A program made the translations under genes and the position numbers. DNA of 64,000 nucleotides from NCBI GenBank assembly GCA_012064415.1, contig SSNU01000062.1, positions 551,097 to 615,096 on the forward strand, read 5' to 3'. Below the pieces are notes generated by a model that was not told the origin of the DNA, ran no database searches, and saw only the letters and a list, made by a program, of their open reading frames with translations. This document shows positions 20,257-32,562 of this stretch, piece after piece (positions within the stretch are counted from its first letter, which is position 1; each line of letters starts with the position of its first letter). Origin of the DNA: Gyrodactylus bullatarudis (lineage: Eukaryota > Platyhelminthes > Monogenea > Gyrodactylidea > Gyrodactylidae).

Positions 20257-21395
20257 ATGGACGAAGCATTTATCGAGGCCTACTTTCAAATTGATAAGAA
20301 TATGAAGGGTAAACCATGGACAATTTGTTAACTTTTAGGAATAATTACCAAGAGTCAATTGGAAAACTATCAAAAACTCAATGGCTACGATCATAGTTTT
20401 GTTACAGTAATAGCTGATTCAAACTTTTAATTAATAATAATTTTATAGAAATGGATGAATCTCTTCGATAGGAAACGAACTAATGTTATTACCCTGACAG
20501 AGTTTTGTGAAGTTCTCGGCCTAGACTTTAATTCTGTGTGAGTTTTCTTCATTTTAATTTTTTGAAGCTGTTGAGAAGTTTTACTTGCATTAATTTTTCA
20601 TCTTATTTTCCACAGAAAATGGATTCAAACTTTTAGAATGAATCTACATTTAATGAAAAATACAAAAACTATAACTTGATAGGTAGATTTGTTTTATGAG
20701 ATAAAACTACCTTTTGTTTGCTTGACGATTGCTTGTTGCCCTACTCATTTAGTTATTAACAAATTCAGCATGTTGATGAAAAAGAATTTCAATGATCACT
20801 TTAAAATTTACACATTCTTAACCTTGATTAGCAAATTAGTTTTGGAATACACTCAACGATTCTTTTAGATGAATCATAACGAAGGAAACTAGCATACTTT
20901 AAATAGAAAAAAATCCGAAAAATACTAATAACCTTAATCTCAATTTATCACCAGAGTTTATTCATAACTGAAATTCAAGTAACTAGTGGGATTATACAGT
21001 GTAAAAGAATTTCAATGCAACATAAACATTTTCTCCTCTTTTTTAATGCAGCATGGAAAGTCAGAGGAGTAAAACAAAGTCTGAAAATATGTCAGAAATT
21101 CAGGTTATCGCTGTTGATATGGATGAAACGCTTCAAAAACAAATTATAACTCTAGCGAAGGAAGCGAAAAATCAAAACATCAATGACCGGGTTTGTTTTA
21201 ATTATTTAACTAAAGTTCGTTTAGGATCTTGTGAAAAATTTAAAACTTGAATTAGATCGAAAACTCGGTCGCCTTTGGCATGTCATGCTAATCCAGGGTC
21301 AGTATTGGTCCTACTACTCACATGAGCCAAGATTTAATTTCGTCTTTAAATTGGGCAATCAGATATTTGTCACTTGGAAAGTGCCAAGTTCATAG
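20257..21395 (+). CDS. tegument-allergen-like protein: EF-hand region plus dynein-light-chain domain
   Basis: Model: 20257-20308, 20339-20406, 20449-20537, 21052-21190, 21225-21395; 172 residues, all phases fit. The N-terminal half resembles the paired EF-hand region of flatworm tegumental proteins (MDEAFIEAYFQIDKNMKG, then KWMNLFDRKRTNVITLTEFC). Its calcium loops lack several of the usual Asp/Asn ligands. After a short linker comes VIAVDMDETLQKQIITLAKE and a C-terminal domain RLWHVMLIQGQYWSYYSHEP...FNFVFKLGNQIFVTW, the dynein light chain (DLC/LC8) fold signature. This fusion is the TAL architecture of parasitic flatworms, where such proteins line the tegument; other roles are not established. 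Introns 1 and 4 are 30 and 34 nt. An AATAAA lies about 245 bp after the stop. Confidence 0.87.
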
Positions 21396-22944
21396 CAAAA
21401 TTCTTGTCTTATCAAAAAAATCATTGAAAAATAGTCATATTATAAGAACAAAAAAGAATTCTGATTTCAAAACTCAAATCAACAATTTTTGATGGAAACG
21501 AAAGATTAATTCTAGACACTTTTACGTATGTGTATTCAAATGTATTTATATATATATATTTTGTAAATGAATGAACATTGTCCAGCATATCTAACTTGGT
21601 TCTCTATTTGGTAAAATATCCATGTTAAACTGTTTCTAATAAAATAATACAATAACAAGTATTGAACTTTTAATGTGGATTTTGCTCTGTACTAAATGGA
21701 AAAAAAGAATTTTTTGTAGACAGTCTTGAAAATATGGCCAGGGAAATGAGATAGAAACAACCATCTTGGATCATTTGGTTGACATTATGTGGAATATTGA
21801 TTTTTCTATGTGGAATATTAAAAGAAAAGATACATGCTAAAAGAGATACTGTATTCTTATCGATTAGGAATGAGAATGCATTGTAGGAAGGAATTTGAAT
21901 TTTGACATGTAAAACTCGTACGTTACATTGTTCAGCTTTTAAATATATCCAAGCTGTCAACTTCAACTTTTTAAACTTGAGATTAAAAACTGAATGTACA
22001 AAATTCCAATTTCTCTTAGAATCGAGAAACCTCTCAATATAGAAAATTATTGTAATTCATTTGGAGAATAATTCGAGGGCGTGAATTTACTTATAGAATG
22101 AATTAAAAACTATTGAGTAATTTTCTTTCTTAAACTAAATCTACTACAAAACTTTCGCCTTTAGAGAGGACTAGATGAGTCAACGAATAAATTCTACAAA
22201 AAAATCTATTGAAAATTGGATTGTCAATAAAGGTAATCTGAGTGCATGATACACGAGCTTCAATTAATTTACGATCTTTAGGTAATTTCTGAGCATTATT
22301 CAATTAAATTAAATCCGAATTGGTTCTCCGTGAACTCTGATCTTGCATGAAAAACATGCAAGATAATCGAGTATCTTGTGTGAAAAAAATATTTATCGCT
22401 GATAAATAATATTGATTACAACCTGCAAGTATTCAATAGAGACAACGTCCTAGTATTTATTCTTCTTCTTTCTATTGAACAGTCTTTCAGTACTTGCTAC
22501 TATGATTTTTACAGTTTTCTCAAATTGAATTCTAACTAAAGATTTACTAAAGAGGAGAATAAAATAATTGTATTCCATATCAAGGGAAATTAGTTCAATG
22601 TTGATTTTCTTTCCTCTACATATTCATAAAAATAACATTGAATATTTGTTTTGAATAAATATTATTACATTAGAATTATAAATACTAACAGCATTACAAT
22701 TTGTTAACAGAATTTGATTTTGGGAATAAAACTGTCTCTTTGAATAATAAATACTGCTGTTTTTCATTAATAACAAACTTGTCAAAAGAGTATCTTCAAA
22801 GCCTGAGTTGGTGCAGGCACAAAAAGCACAAATTTCACGATTCATTCAGTTTTATTAAATACTTTTACTTTTTTTTCAATATTACAATGACATTACAAGA
22901 CTGCTTTGAATAAATTATTGAGAAGCTTAACCTTCTAACGTTTC
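21396..22944. other. intergenic, AT-rich
   Basis: This contains the 3' UTR of the tegument gene (AATAAA near 21640) and the 3' flank of the minus-strand gene that ends at 22945. A short exon-like stretch with a donor at about 22231 (MSQRINSTKKSIENW...) has no partner and is not called. Nothing else supported. Confidence 0.45.
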
Positions 22945-25900
22945 TTAGTAATAGTTAAGATTTGAAGAGGATGATGGAAGATAACGATAGAGATGAGGGT
23001 CACGTTTTGATCTGCACAAAAGTCGTTTAATGCGTCCTCTTAACTCAGAGGTTGTACCGCCAGTTGGTTCAGCTAGACCCTGCCCATACCCCTAGAAAAG
23101 GAGGGAAAATTAATAGATGAGATACCGTGTTTATAAAGACATAGTCTTAAAATGTATCATCATGCAGATCAACTCCAAGGAAATTAGTTTAAGAAACTAA
23201 TAGAAATTTTGAAGAGGTTAGCAATTCACCATGCAATAATAAAAATTATGAGATAGAGGATTCTAAAGCTGAGGTGAATATTATTCTGTACACATTTAAC
23301 TTTTATAGTTTGAATTGATTCCAAAAGATATATACATGAAATATCTAATATGACAGTGTGTGAGAGATTATTATAATCGTTTTAATTGAAAAGCACACTA
23401 TTAAATGTAGTCGTTAGTCTTGAAAATTAAAAAGAAAATTGAAGAATATATACAAATACAGTAGTGGACAAATTTCTAAATAAAAGTTTAAAATCACTAT
23501 AAAAACTATAGAAATCTATCGAAAAAGCCATTCTCATCAAGTGATTCATTAATGAAGATCTTTCAATCATTTCAGTCATGAGCATACCCTTGTTGTCTGA
23601 GGACTCTTATAATAGATCTCGGTTTCTGGTCTAGAAGTATCAAGACTCGGCCCATGTGACCGAAAGCCTTCAATCAAAGGATTTCTATAGAGTTGAAATA
23701 TTCTCTCATCATTGGAAATTCATTAAAGTTTTATTTATATTTTTTCAAACTCGTGTTTAGCTGTACAATTCAAGTTTACTACATGGTTAATTCATTCACA
23801 AAATTAAAAAATTCTGGAGGCGAAATTAAACTTGAACAGAAGAGCTCTCTTACAAATACATTTACAGGTGGTTCTCAATAATGCGATAACATATTTAAGG
23901 ACATTTAAACAGTTATTTATTCAAAGTTACCTGTCAGTTAGTTCACGATATTTAGTAGCAACCCTATCAAGTACAGATTCATTTGTTGGAGTCATATCAA
24001 TGCCAGAATAACGATCGATCAACTTCTTATGTTGAACAATTTTATCATTAAGCGAGGATAAGGAGCCTCGCATTCGGCGAAAGTATTCTGGATCCAAAGG
24101 CTTGTACTCCATTAGATCATCATCCAGTTTGCGCTAAAGTTATTTTATTTTCTTTTAGTAACAGATTCAGATGTGATTCTTCAAGTATATTGATAAAAAC
24201 CGCGTAAAAACCTTCACCTTTTATTTCACCAACGTTCCACCTCCCAACTGTTGAGTTTCAATGTTAAATTTTAAGGAACATTTAGAGATTAGTTTGAAAT
24301 TGATCAATTCTTGATTCCTATTTGAGTAGAAAGTATAATAAGAAAGCTTTCCTAATTATTGTATTTTATGTCTTTTACAGTTTTCTGTAACATGAAAATT
24401 CATTGAAAAATTATAACACAAGAATTGTCTAGAAATCTACCCCGTTACATTAGCGAATGTTAGGAACAAAAGAGAGACGTTTATTGCTTAATTACATCTT
24501 TGCTAAAACTCTCTACACCTGGGAAATGTCAGGAATTGGCTAAAATCAACACTGGAGAAATATCCATCAAAAAACCATAAAATTTCTATTTTAGTTATCC
24601 GAATATCATGTATTATCATGTGTCAGATCACATTCTAGGATATGTAGTAAATTACCTTCCCTTTATCTTTACATGTGCAGAAGGGAAAATATGTAAAATA
24701 AAAAAAAACTAAATAAGCAAAAAATTTTTACACTAACAAAAAGGGACGGGAGGAAACTTATTCTTGAACTCGTTTTATAGGATCAAAAATGAACTTGAAT
24801 TAATTATGGGCTCGTAAGGTCAACTCCTTGATCATTTATCTGGATTCAAACGTCAAAAGGCTCACTTTTCACTTAAAAACTATAGAAATTTTAAATGAAT
24901 TAGAATTATCATACACCGAATAATTCTGAAAATTTTCTCTTTTAATTTGTAAAAGGAAATAAACAAGTTGACTGAGCAACATTACAACAGAAGAATTATT
25001 CAGCTTCTCTGTAATAGCATACATTGTATAGGTTGTGATAAATAAATATCAATAGGAGAAATATTTCTTGAAAAAGCTATCCACACAAACACAGGGATAA
25101 CAGAGGAAATGGTTCTTATGATCCTCATGTGACTGTCAGATTGAGATATTCAAGGAAAAGTTTCTTTTTCCTCCAAAGCAAAATCAGGTTATCCGAAATA
25201 AAAAAAGGGAGGAATAATTTTCATGTAGCGATTTAAAAACATGGAAAATGAGCGATCAGTTCTGTCGATCGATAAAGATGACTTCTTTGAATTATTGAAT
25301 AAAGTAGCAGTGAATTTATTCATTTTTTTTACCAAGTATTTCAGATATTTAATTTTTTTACCAGGGTTTTGGTCGCTAGGGATAAGTGCTCAAGTCTTTT
25401 ATCATCTCAATCCCTGGTTCGATTCTCGGCTATGTTATGCTGAGGAGTCTCAATAAAGACGCGTCTATGCCTGCCAAAAATGTTTGGATTGTTTCTTTAC
25501 TGGCTTATAAATTAGATACACGCTGATTCTTATCTCCAAGGCAAGATGTGTGACTTTTCCGCATGCAATTAGAGATAATAAAAGACTTCAGCCCTAATCC
25601 CTAATAAGAAATCAATTTATTCTTTTGTACTAATCTTGGAGGGATCAGTACAAGTTGTTTATTTAAATTGTACTTTATTCGATTATCTTGTTTACATATT
25701 TTTTGTTATCAATTTGAACCTTCAAACTCTTTTGTATTTATCCGAATATTTTTTTCTGCAATAAAATCTCCCAATAATATGAAAATTTACCCATTTTTAC
25801 AGTCATGAATTTCCTCTCGAATAGATCTTAACACTCTCGATAGTTGTGGCTGTTTTTTTTTAAATATTTATTAATTTCAATGTGGCAAACAAAATGAATG

Positions 25901-28900
25901 CAAGAAGTAAAGAGAGATCGCATCGCAAACATAGCATTAAAGTTTAAAGTCAAGAATTTAAATACAGATGTGTATCCAACTGCATTAGATTGGTTAGATG
26001 AAACTAGGTGAAGGCTAATTTGATGAACTGAGCCTGTTATTGAATCAAATTGACTACGAAACATTTTATTGAAAACTGTCTTTTCTATTCAATAAATGAA
26101 GCGGAGTCTGGATAGATTAAACAACAAGCTCCTTTCAAGCAAACCGTGATCTTGTCATCAATTTAATAACTTTCAAGATATAAAATCAATTTACATTTAT
26201 TCTTCTGAGTCTATCTGATGTTAGATCATTGTAGGATCCAGCTGAATAAAGACGACTTGTATAACCAGCTGGAGGTCCAGCATAGTACGAACGATATATT
26301 GGCGTGTATGATCGTCTCATATGTATCGGCTCAATGATTGTTTCAGGATATCTTGGCGCCTATAATAAATGTATAAGATTAGTAATGGGATAATAAATTC
26401 ATTTTCACTGTGGATTCAAATTTTCCTATAAAGACGATGGTATAGTTTTTACCAGAGACTCACATAAGTTGAAGAAATGACACTTGGCAGTTCTCTTGTT
26501 GTTGTAATGTAGTTAGATGTAACCATTCTAGATGGAGCTCTTGGAGGTAGAGTACTTCCTAGAGTTGAATAAATTCTAGGTCCACCGATTCTTGCCTCGC
26601 TTGTTGTCATGTATGTTGCTGGTGGAGGAACAGAGCCAAGTCTTGAACTGACCACTGATCTTCTTATTGTTCTTTTCACCGGTACTTCCTCCTATCAAGT
26701 AAAAAAAGATAAATTCTTATCTATACAAAAGAGATCAGAATTATCTAAAAATTATAATTTAAAAACACGAGTAAACCTACAGAAAAATGAATAAACTTTT
26801 CTAGAAAACCTTTTTTAGAAAAACTAATTCAATCTCATTTAGAAAGTGATAATCCTGTCCATTTTAAAGCAAACATATATAAATTGACTTGGAATGTTAA
26901 GCAAAAACTACTCATAAAACACGCTATTTTGATGAATTTTTTGAAAAAATGATCGATTCAATAAAAAAATATATGATTCATGATTTTATAGAAATTATTA
27001 TAATAAAACTTGTATAATTGAACCAGTATATTCAAGATCATTCATTTTGATGGAGGCACGGATGATTTTATGGTATTACATCGGCAAATATTTTTTCTCA
27101 TGATAATAAAACTAGTGAAAATTTTAATTTCTTTACCTTTTGAATATACACAGTGTATTCAATTTCTATTGGTCGAGAGAATTTCACACATTCCATTCAA
27201 AAAGGTTCAATCAAGGATAGAAGGAAATACAATAAATATTTCATTTACTGTTTACAAAAAATTAACATGTCATGCATTCTTTTGGAAATAGGTTATGAGA
27301 TTTATTGATGAAAATTAATCATAAACATCATCTAAATAGTATTTATGGTGATTGAATGAATCAAGTCATTCTGGTGACATTTCTTTACATGAGCTACAGT
27401 GTTTTATGGCCACTCACAATCTCATGTAGACTTGTTGGAATTGAAATAGCACGTACAATTATCGGCCTAACATAGACTATGGTCCCCTTTGAATAGAGAT
27501 ATTTTTAATCAACATGACAGATTTTTCATGTTTCTGTTTTTTTAAATCTACAAATTTACAGGAAAATTAAGAGAATGTTTTTCTCGAAACCTTTCAAACA
27601 GGAAAAATTATAGTATTCCCGTTATTGAGGTTAAAGATTATCAACTTATTTCCAGTATATTCATAGAGAGGAGACTCTTGGTGTTTTCTAGAGGCATCTC
27701 AGAGTACTTTTATTTTCAATCGTACTGTGTCACATTAATTAATATGCTTAATAAACAATGCTTATCTTTTCTTATTGAAAATAAAAGTACCACAAAAAGA
27801 GGAAGGGCAACGCGACTTTTTCCACATTCTTAAATGTTTGAAATTTATTGATTTTTCTCTGTTTCATCGAAAAGTACACTGATTTGAAGTATCAATGTTT
27901 TCTATTTTATTTCATCATTAGTAAAAATAACCACGATTCAAAACCCTTTTAAGACAATATGCATATTTTGTACATTGTGTATTTCATTCGAGGTGAATTA
28001 TCAAGATAGATCAGAAAATTGATTTACTTTCATTGAACATAGAATGTAGCGAAAAGAATGCATAGGTCATCATATCAGAGATGATCATAATTCTCTTGAA
28101 TACATTTTGTTTATTATATAGGACTCCTTTCTCCTTGTATAGGTAGAAAAAGATAAATATAATACAGAAATGAGGGAAAAACATAAAAATCGCGTTGCTT
28201 CCTCTTTTGGCTTTTCCTCTCTACTTTTATTATTAAGATCTACAGTCGATTTTTCCTTACAATCTTTGATTACCCTTCTAGTAACTCAAGAAATTACTCT
28301 TTGCCAACGAAAGGGCTAATCAAACATTAAAAATACTATAGTGAGGAATTCGACTGTAAATCTTGCATTTCACATTGCTACATTGATTGAGTGAATAAAA
28401 TTTACAATTTGCTTTGAAGATGCATCTTCAAAAATACCAGGATGGTCATATTGAAGATTCGGTTCATAGTGATAAGAGGAATCAGAGTAATCTTTCTTGC
28501 CAATCAAGTGAACTTCTTCATCAAAACCTTGATCATTTGTCAAGTCATCGTAATAGTTCCTAAATGAGCGATAGTTTGGCATAGCAGAAGACTGTCTAAC
28601 ATGCCTTTGAGTATGCATTGGGATAAAAGTTTGAGGCCGGTTTGTCGAGACACTTTGTCTCCGAATAAAGTTTCTTCTAATTGGCTATTTATTTCATTAT
28701 AGAATTAATTTAGATTTTAGATTCTTTAATCAAATTTCTTTTGCCTAGACAATATTGATTCAACTTGAAACCAAATTCTAAGTTGATCTTATTTATTTAT
28801 TTATTCATTCAATTTTGATCTGATTCCAAAAATAAAATTAATGACCATTTCATTTTGAAAGATAATCCAAAATAAATTTTAAACTTTCAGTGCTTAGGGA

Positions 28901-29647
28901 AGGTAAATCTGGTAGGAAAATATGGAATCTTCTTGAGAATGAAAAAGGAGGGCACGTGACATTGAACACACCCGCAAGAAAATAAAATCTAAACATACTT
29001 TTCTCTTGCTTCACCCTGTTTTTGTGGTGAAATAATAAAATATTTCCTCTTCCTCTAACATATTTCTCTGGAATGCTAAAAGAACCCGAGAGTAGGAGAG
29101 GGATGTGAGACAATTTTATATAATTGCATTGATCTTTTGTCAATATTCTTTTATAAAAGACAAGTTTTTTTTCAACTGTCTGAATGCTAATTATAATTTA
29201 TAGTAAAGGTCATAGGGAAAATTACCAATTAAATTCAAATATCACTCCCATTTTCAGGTCTCTTGTTAGTATTAGGGTAGATTTTCTTTTCAAATAGTTT
29301 CAGTCTGGTAAAAAACTTGTTAGGAAAAATTACTGAGCATGCTTCAATAAGAAAGGACCTCTCACACAGGAATTTAGGAGTGTTCTCTTCAAAATTAAAA
29401 CCTTTCAATGGTTAGATTCAAGGTGTGTAAATTGATAAAAATATTCTCTTCAACTTACAACTTCGATAGTTGAATAAGGAGTATACGAAGAGGTTTCGAA
29501 ATGACTCATTGCCCTTCGATCAGCATTACGTGAATGTCTGGTCATATTATCCAAGTCATTAATGAATGAGTCTGCTATTCTTCTAGCGTGTCTTGATGCA
29601 CTATCCATGTCTCGACCTTCAATGTCTACAGTAACATAGCCAATCAT
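22945..29647 (-). CDS. unrecognised basic Arg/Ser/Tyr-rich protein, seven exons, 435 aa
   Basis: Model: complement of 29459-29647, 28406-28684, 26464-26691, 26195-26359, 23931-24133, 23588-23684, 22945-23091. Every junction has GT-AG ends and phases fit, and the exons share the same composition, which supports one gene. The N-terminus reads MIGYVTVDIEGRDMDSASRH; the middle is Arg, Ser, Tyr and Pro rich with low hydrophobicity (probably disordered); a helical stretch RRMRGSLSSLNDKIVQHKKL is near residue 300; the C-terminus has GRIKRLLCRSKRDPHLYRYL and ends NYY. There is no signal peptide or membrane segment. The style suggests a cytoskeletal or filament-associated protein, but that is inference and no family is assigned. 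Exon 28406-28684 can read on to a stop at 28370-28372, a possible short isoform. Confidence 0.72.
25360..25475 (+). mobile_element. degenerate tRNA-derived SINE with a broken hammerhead
   Basis: A B-box-like GGTTCGATTC (25416-25425) is followed 15 bp later by CTGAGGAG (25440-25447), a stem II GTCT/AGAC (25447-25450 with 25457-25460) around a 6-nt loop, and GCGTC TATGCC (25461-25471). The order and spacing are those of the intact copy at 11899-11944, but the essential GAAA and one strand of stem III are missing, so this copy cannot cleave. It lies inside an intron of the minus-strand gene 22945-29647. The element's ends and target duplication could not be found. Confidence 0.6.
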
Positions 29648-30908
29648 TATAGGAAAATAGACAAATCTTGCGAAAAAATATGATGATTTCGATCAAAATA
29701 ATTCAGGCATACAATGCAAAATGAGTTAAAATCTAAAGTTCTCGCACTCGTTTTCTTATCCTATGCCAAGAGAGAAGGGCTCGAAGATGATTTTGAAAAA
29801 AATTATTTTATCCCCAAAATATCTCCAATTGAACAACCAACCAATCACATTCCTCCAAATTGTGCACACCCTCATTTCAATAGGCTACTTGTACTATCTA
29901 CTATTTTTAATGTAAATGGTGTAGTAAATCTGTGTATATTATGCACATCGGTGTATGCTAATAACAGAGACCCATTCCAAATGGCGGTCTGAAATTAGTT
30001 TAGTTCATATCGACTAAATAAGTTAGTTTTAATTCAAACACATTTCAGCAAGGAAGAGTAATGAAAAAATAGACCCTCTAAGTTAAAAAGCATTCCATTG
30101 CGTACCTTTCGACATGATAAAGAGAGAAATAGATAAAATTTTGATCAAAAATTAAAAAAGTTTCATGCCAAAAATACGGTGAAAATGATGCTTTTTACAA
30201 TTCATAGACTGAGTAAAAAATTGTTGAAATGCTCTTGACAATGAACTAGTAGACAATCAAAAGAGTAAAATGTATTTTCTTCTATGCAGAAGTGATTTAA
30301 ACTTACTGAAAATTTAGCTAAATGTTTTTGAAAAAGATTAAAACAGCTCCTAGAAACTTTGAAACGTTGAAATGATTTGGATAACTTTGGAAGTAAGACC
30401 AAAGTTTATTCTAACGAATCAACGAGAAGCTTGAGTATTTTTTTATTCAAAAGTAAATGATTTTTCTGTTTATCCATTGAATGACCAATCAGAATTTAAA
30501 TTTGTGTTTTCCTTGTGTAGTGATTGTAGGCTTACAAACTATGCTAAAATCTTGTATTTGGAACACACTTTTTTCAGTATACAACGAGTGCATTGAAGAT
30601 CCATATTGAAAGAAGGTAACGGGAAAAGTTGCGTAGGTGGCAGCTGAAACAATTGATAGAATGTGTGTCTGTATATAACAAGTCAATTTATCATGTACTT
30701 ACTTAAAAGTAGTTAGTGCTTTTTTTTTGACGTGACAGAATTTTTTTTTCAGATTACTCATGAAGCTTTAGAAATTCTATGATAGAATGTAAGACTTTGT
30801 TTACTACTAATCTCAGAATTATCTCTGATTTAATAATTTCATTCATTTTTATATTCAGTATTACTGAATCAGTATGTACTGAATGTATTTATTAAGATTA
30901 AATTTAGT
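29648..30908. other. intergenic, AT-rich
   Basis: Between the start of the Arg/Ser/Tyr-rich gene and the end of the EH-domain gene, both on the minus strand. The promoter of the former should be here. Short open frames (29714-29992 plus; 30202-30402 and 30489-30686 minus) show no splice context or family features. Confidence 0.45.
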
Positions 30909-32072
30909 TTATTCGCCAACAAGATGTTTCAATTGAATTTTTAGAGATTCTCTTTGATCTGATAATTCATTAGCTTCACTTAGTAATTCATTGTTGAGTC
31001 TGAGAAGAATGTGATTGGTTAACTTTGCCTGTTGTACCAGACTTTTCAAGAGACGACGACGCTGACTAGGTGCAAGTTTTGATAATAATAATGGAGATCT
31101 TCCAGTTACCTGAGCCAAGACTCGTATTGGATCCGCCCGTCTGCAAAATTAGATTTTATTTTAATATGCAAGTTAAAGAATAATAAATTCAAGATTCTTT
31201 GATCAAGATACACAAGTTGATAAAGCATTTTAGATGACTTACTTTGTGTATCTAACATGTGGCTGAGCTTCTTTTGTATTGATCTCCTCCATAAATGGCT
31301 GAACTACATCATTTTCATCAGTTGAATCAAGATGGTCAGATGAACTTTCATCTGAACTATTCTTTGCTGATATTGACGATGCAGTATGAGATTTCGAATA
31401 TTTCTGATCGTTAACTGAAGAAAAGCAAGGTATTTCATTGTGTGAAAAAGGACTCAAAAGAGCTGTATGATCTTCGTCTGGGCTTAATTTTACCGAGTCA
31501 TCATTCTCTTGATTGGAAATTACTTGATCATCAGAATACTGTTTATAATCTCCGATAAAAGGTTTTCTATCTATAAAAAAATTATTTTTTGACAAAATAC
31601 CATTTGATTGATTCGATAAGAGGCTTGAGCAAGATTCCCCATCGCTCAAATCATCTTCCTTTTCTCCGTTATTAGAATTAAGAAATGCCTGGAAATTTTC
31701 GTAAAGTTCTTCTTTGGAAGGCAATTCATTTTTCGTTAAACTATATATATTAAAAATATGTGAAAGCAAGCAAAATTCCAGAAGATTAAGAAATCCATCT
31801 GAGTCGAAATCACAAAGATTCCAAATCTTGTAAATGAAAGATTCATCCATTTTAAACTGATGTGTCAATAGGCGAATGCATTGATTATAGTTGACTTTGG
31901 AATCAACATTTGGAATGAATGAATCTTTGTCTTTCTTACAAATATCATCGAATTGAAGAGTGTAAGCATTTATAGAAGTTTCAGGAATTGCAAAATAGCT
32001 AATATTTGGTGATTTACAAAAACAGGAGTCACTCAATTCGGAGCTACTACTGTTCATTTTTAAAACAATCAC
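30909..32072 (-). CDS. EH-domain protein, REPS/Eps15-type endocytic adaptor candidate
   Basis: Model: complement of 31243-32072 and 30909-31140, 353 residues, GT-AG intron in phase 2. Residues about 58-108 form the second half of an EH domain: a helix (QCIRLLTHQFKMDESFIYKI), then IWNLCDFDSDGFLNLLEF with a complete calcium-type EF loop. EH domains bind NPF peptides in endocytosis. The rest is a long acidic, Ser/Asp/Asn-rich disordered region and a C-terminal helix rich in Leu, Gln and Arg (KSLVQQAKLTNHILLRLNNE...QLKHLVGE), likely a coiled coil. One EH domain plus a C-terminal coiled coil resembles REPS proteins, partners of RalBP1; the subfamily is tentative. Either ATG 32072 or the ATG five codons downstream could be the start. 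It starts 45 bp from a divergent gene. Confidence 0.72.
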
Positions 32073-32116
32073 TTAAAACAAGTATTCTGTTTTAATGTGA
32101 AATTATTTCAAAAATT
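32073..32116. promoter_or_regulatory. 44-bp divergent promoter interval
   Basis: The EH-domain gene (minus, ATG at 32072) and the small basic-protein gene (plus, ATG at 32117) leave only 44 bp between start codons. Both 5' UTRs and core promoters must overlap here or overlap the partner's coding region, unless upstream untranslated exons exist. No motif is evident. Confidence 0.4.
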
Positions 32117-32530
32117 ATGGATGAAAAGGATGACGGAAAAGATTTTGGCATTCCAGACTCTCTACTTCAAATGGGATTCATGAAACGATCCCGATCACAT
32201 CTTACTAAAGATAAAAAGAACGTTACTTCAACTCTAAACTCATTCAACTTTGATTTTGAAATATCGGATGCCCTATCAGGAAAATTGAACAGTTTTTTAG
32301 AGAAGAAAAATAAAGAATCCAGTTTCACTAAGATAAACAGTTATCTGAATATAAGGAATCTAGCTTCTGGTTTCAATATTTCATACATTCCAAAGCCAAT
32401 TAAGAATATAACTGAAGAAGACCAAACTAAAGTTGAACCAGTTACACCTAGAAATAAAAGAGCTAATCCTAAAACCCCGAATTCTCAAAGAAAGAAAAGA
32501 AGAAGATCTAGTCTTCCGATGATTAAATGA
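32117..32530 (+). CDS. hypothetical small basic protein, probably nuclear, 137 aa
   Basis: A single-exon frame starting MDEKDDGKDFGIPDSLLQMG. The C-terminus is strongly basic (TPRNKRANPKTPNSQRKKRR) and has TP and SP sites, so nuclear localisation is likely. The centre is polar with no recognised domain. The gene is squeezed between the EH-domain gene (divergent, 44 bp) and the SWAP-70 homologue (convergent, 32 bp between stops), and this compact setting supports it being a real gene. A poly(A) signal AATAAA follows the stop at 32533-32538. No function assigned. Confidence 0.68.
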   Translation: MDEKDDGKDFGIPDSLLQMGFMKRSRSHLTKDKKNVTSTLNSFNFDFEISDALSGKLNSFLEKKNKESSFTKINSYLNIRNLASGFNISYIPKPIKNITEEDQTKVEPVTPRNKRANPKTPNSQRKKRRRSSLPMIK

Positions 32531-32562
32531 TCAATAAATATTTTATTTATTCAAAATTTATT
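32531..32562. terminator. overlapping poly(A) signals for two convergent genes
   Basis: Only 32 bp lie between the stop codons of the small basic-protein gene (plus) and the SWAP-70 homologue (minus). In this gap AATAAA occurs on the plus strand at 32533-32538 and on the minus strand at 32542-32547 and 32546-32551. Each transcript's 3' end would extend into the other's coding region. Confidence 0.55.

Noticed and set aside
25241..25315. Possible small first exon (MENERSVLSIDKDDFFELL)
   Set aside because: Protein-like start with a donor-like GTAGCA, but no following exon; the downstream sequence is the SINE relic.
25416..25471. tRNA gene suggested by a good B box
   Set aside because: No acceptor, D or anticodon arm pairing around it; it continues into a broken hammerhead, so it is a SINE relic.
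22945..29647. Calling the seven-exon gene myofilin
   Set aside because: The Arg/Tyr-rich style first suggested an arthropod filament protein, but no motif can be confirmed and the tegument gene points to a flatworm.
29714..29992. 92-codon plus-strand frame
   Set aside because: No family resemblance, no splice partners and no support beyond length.
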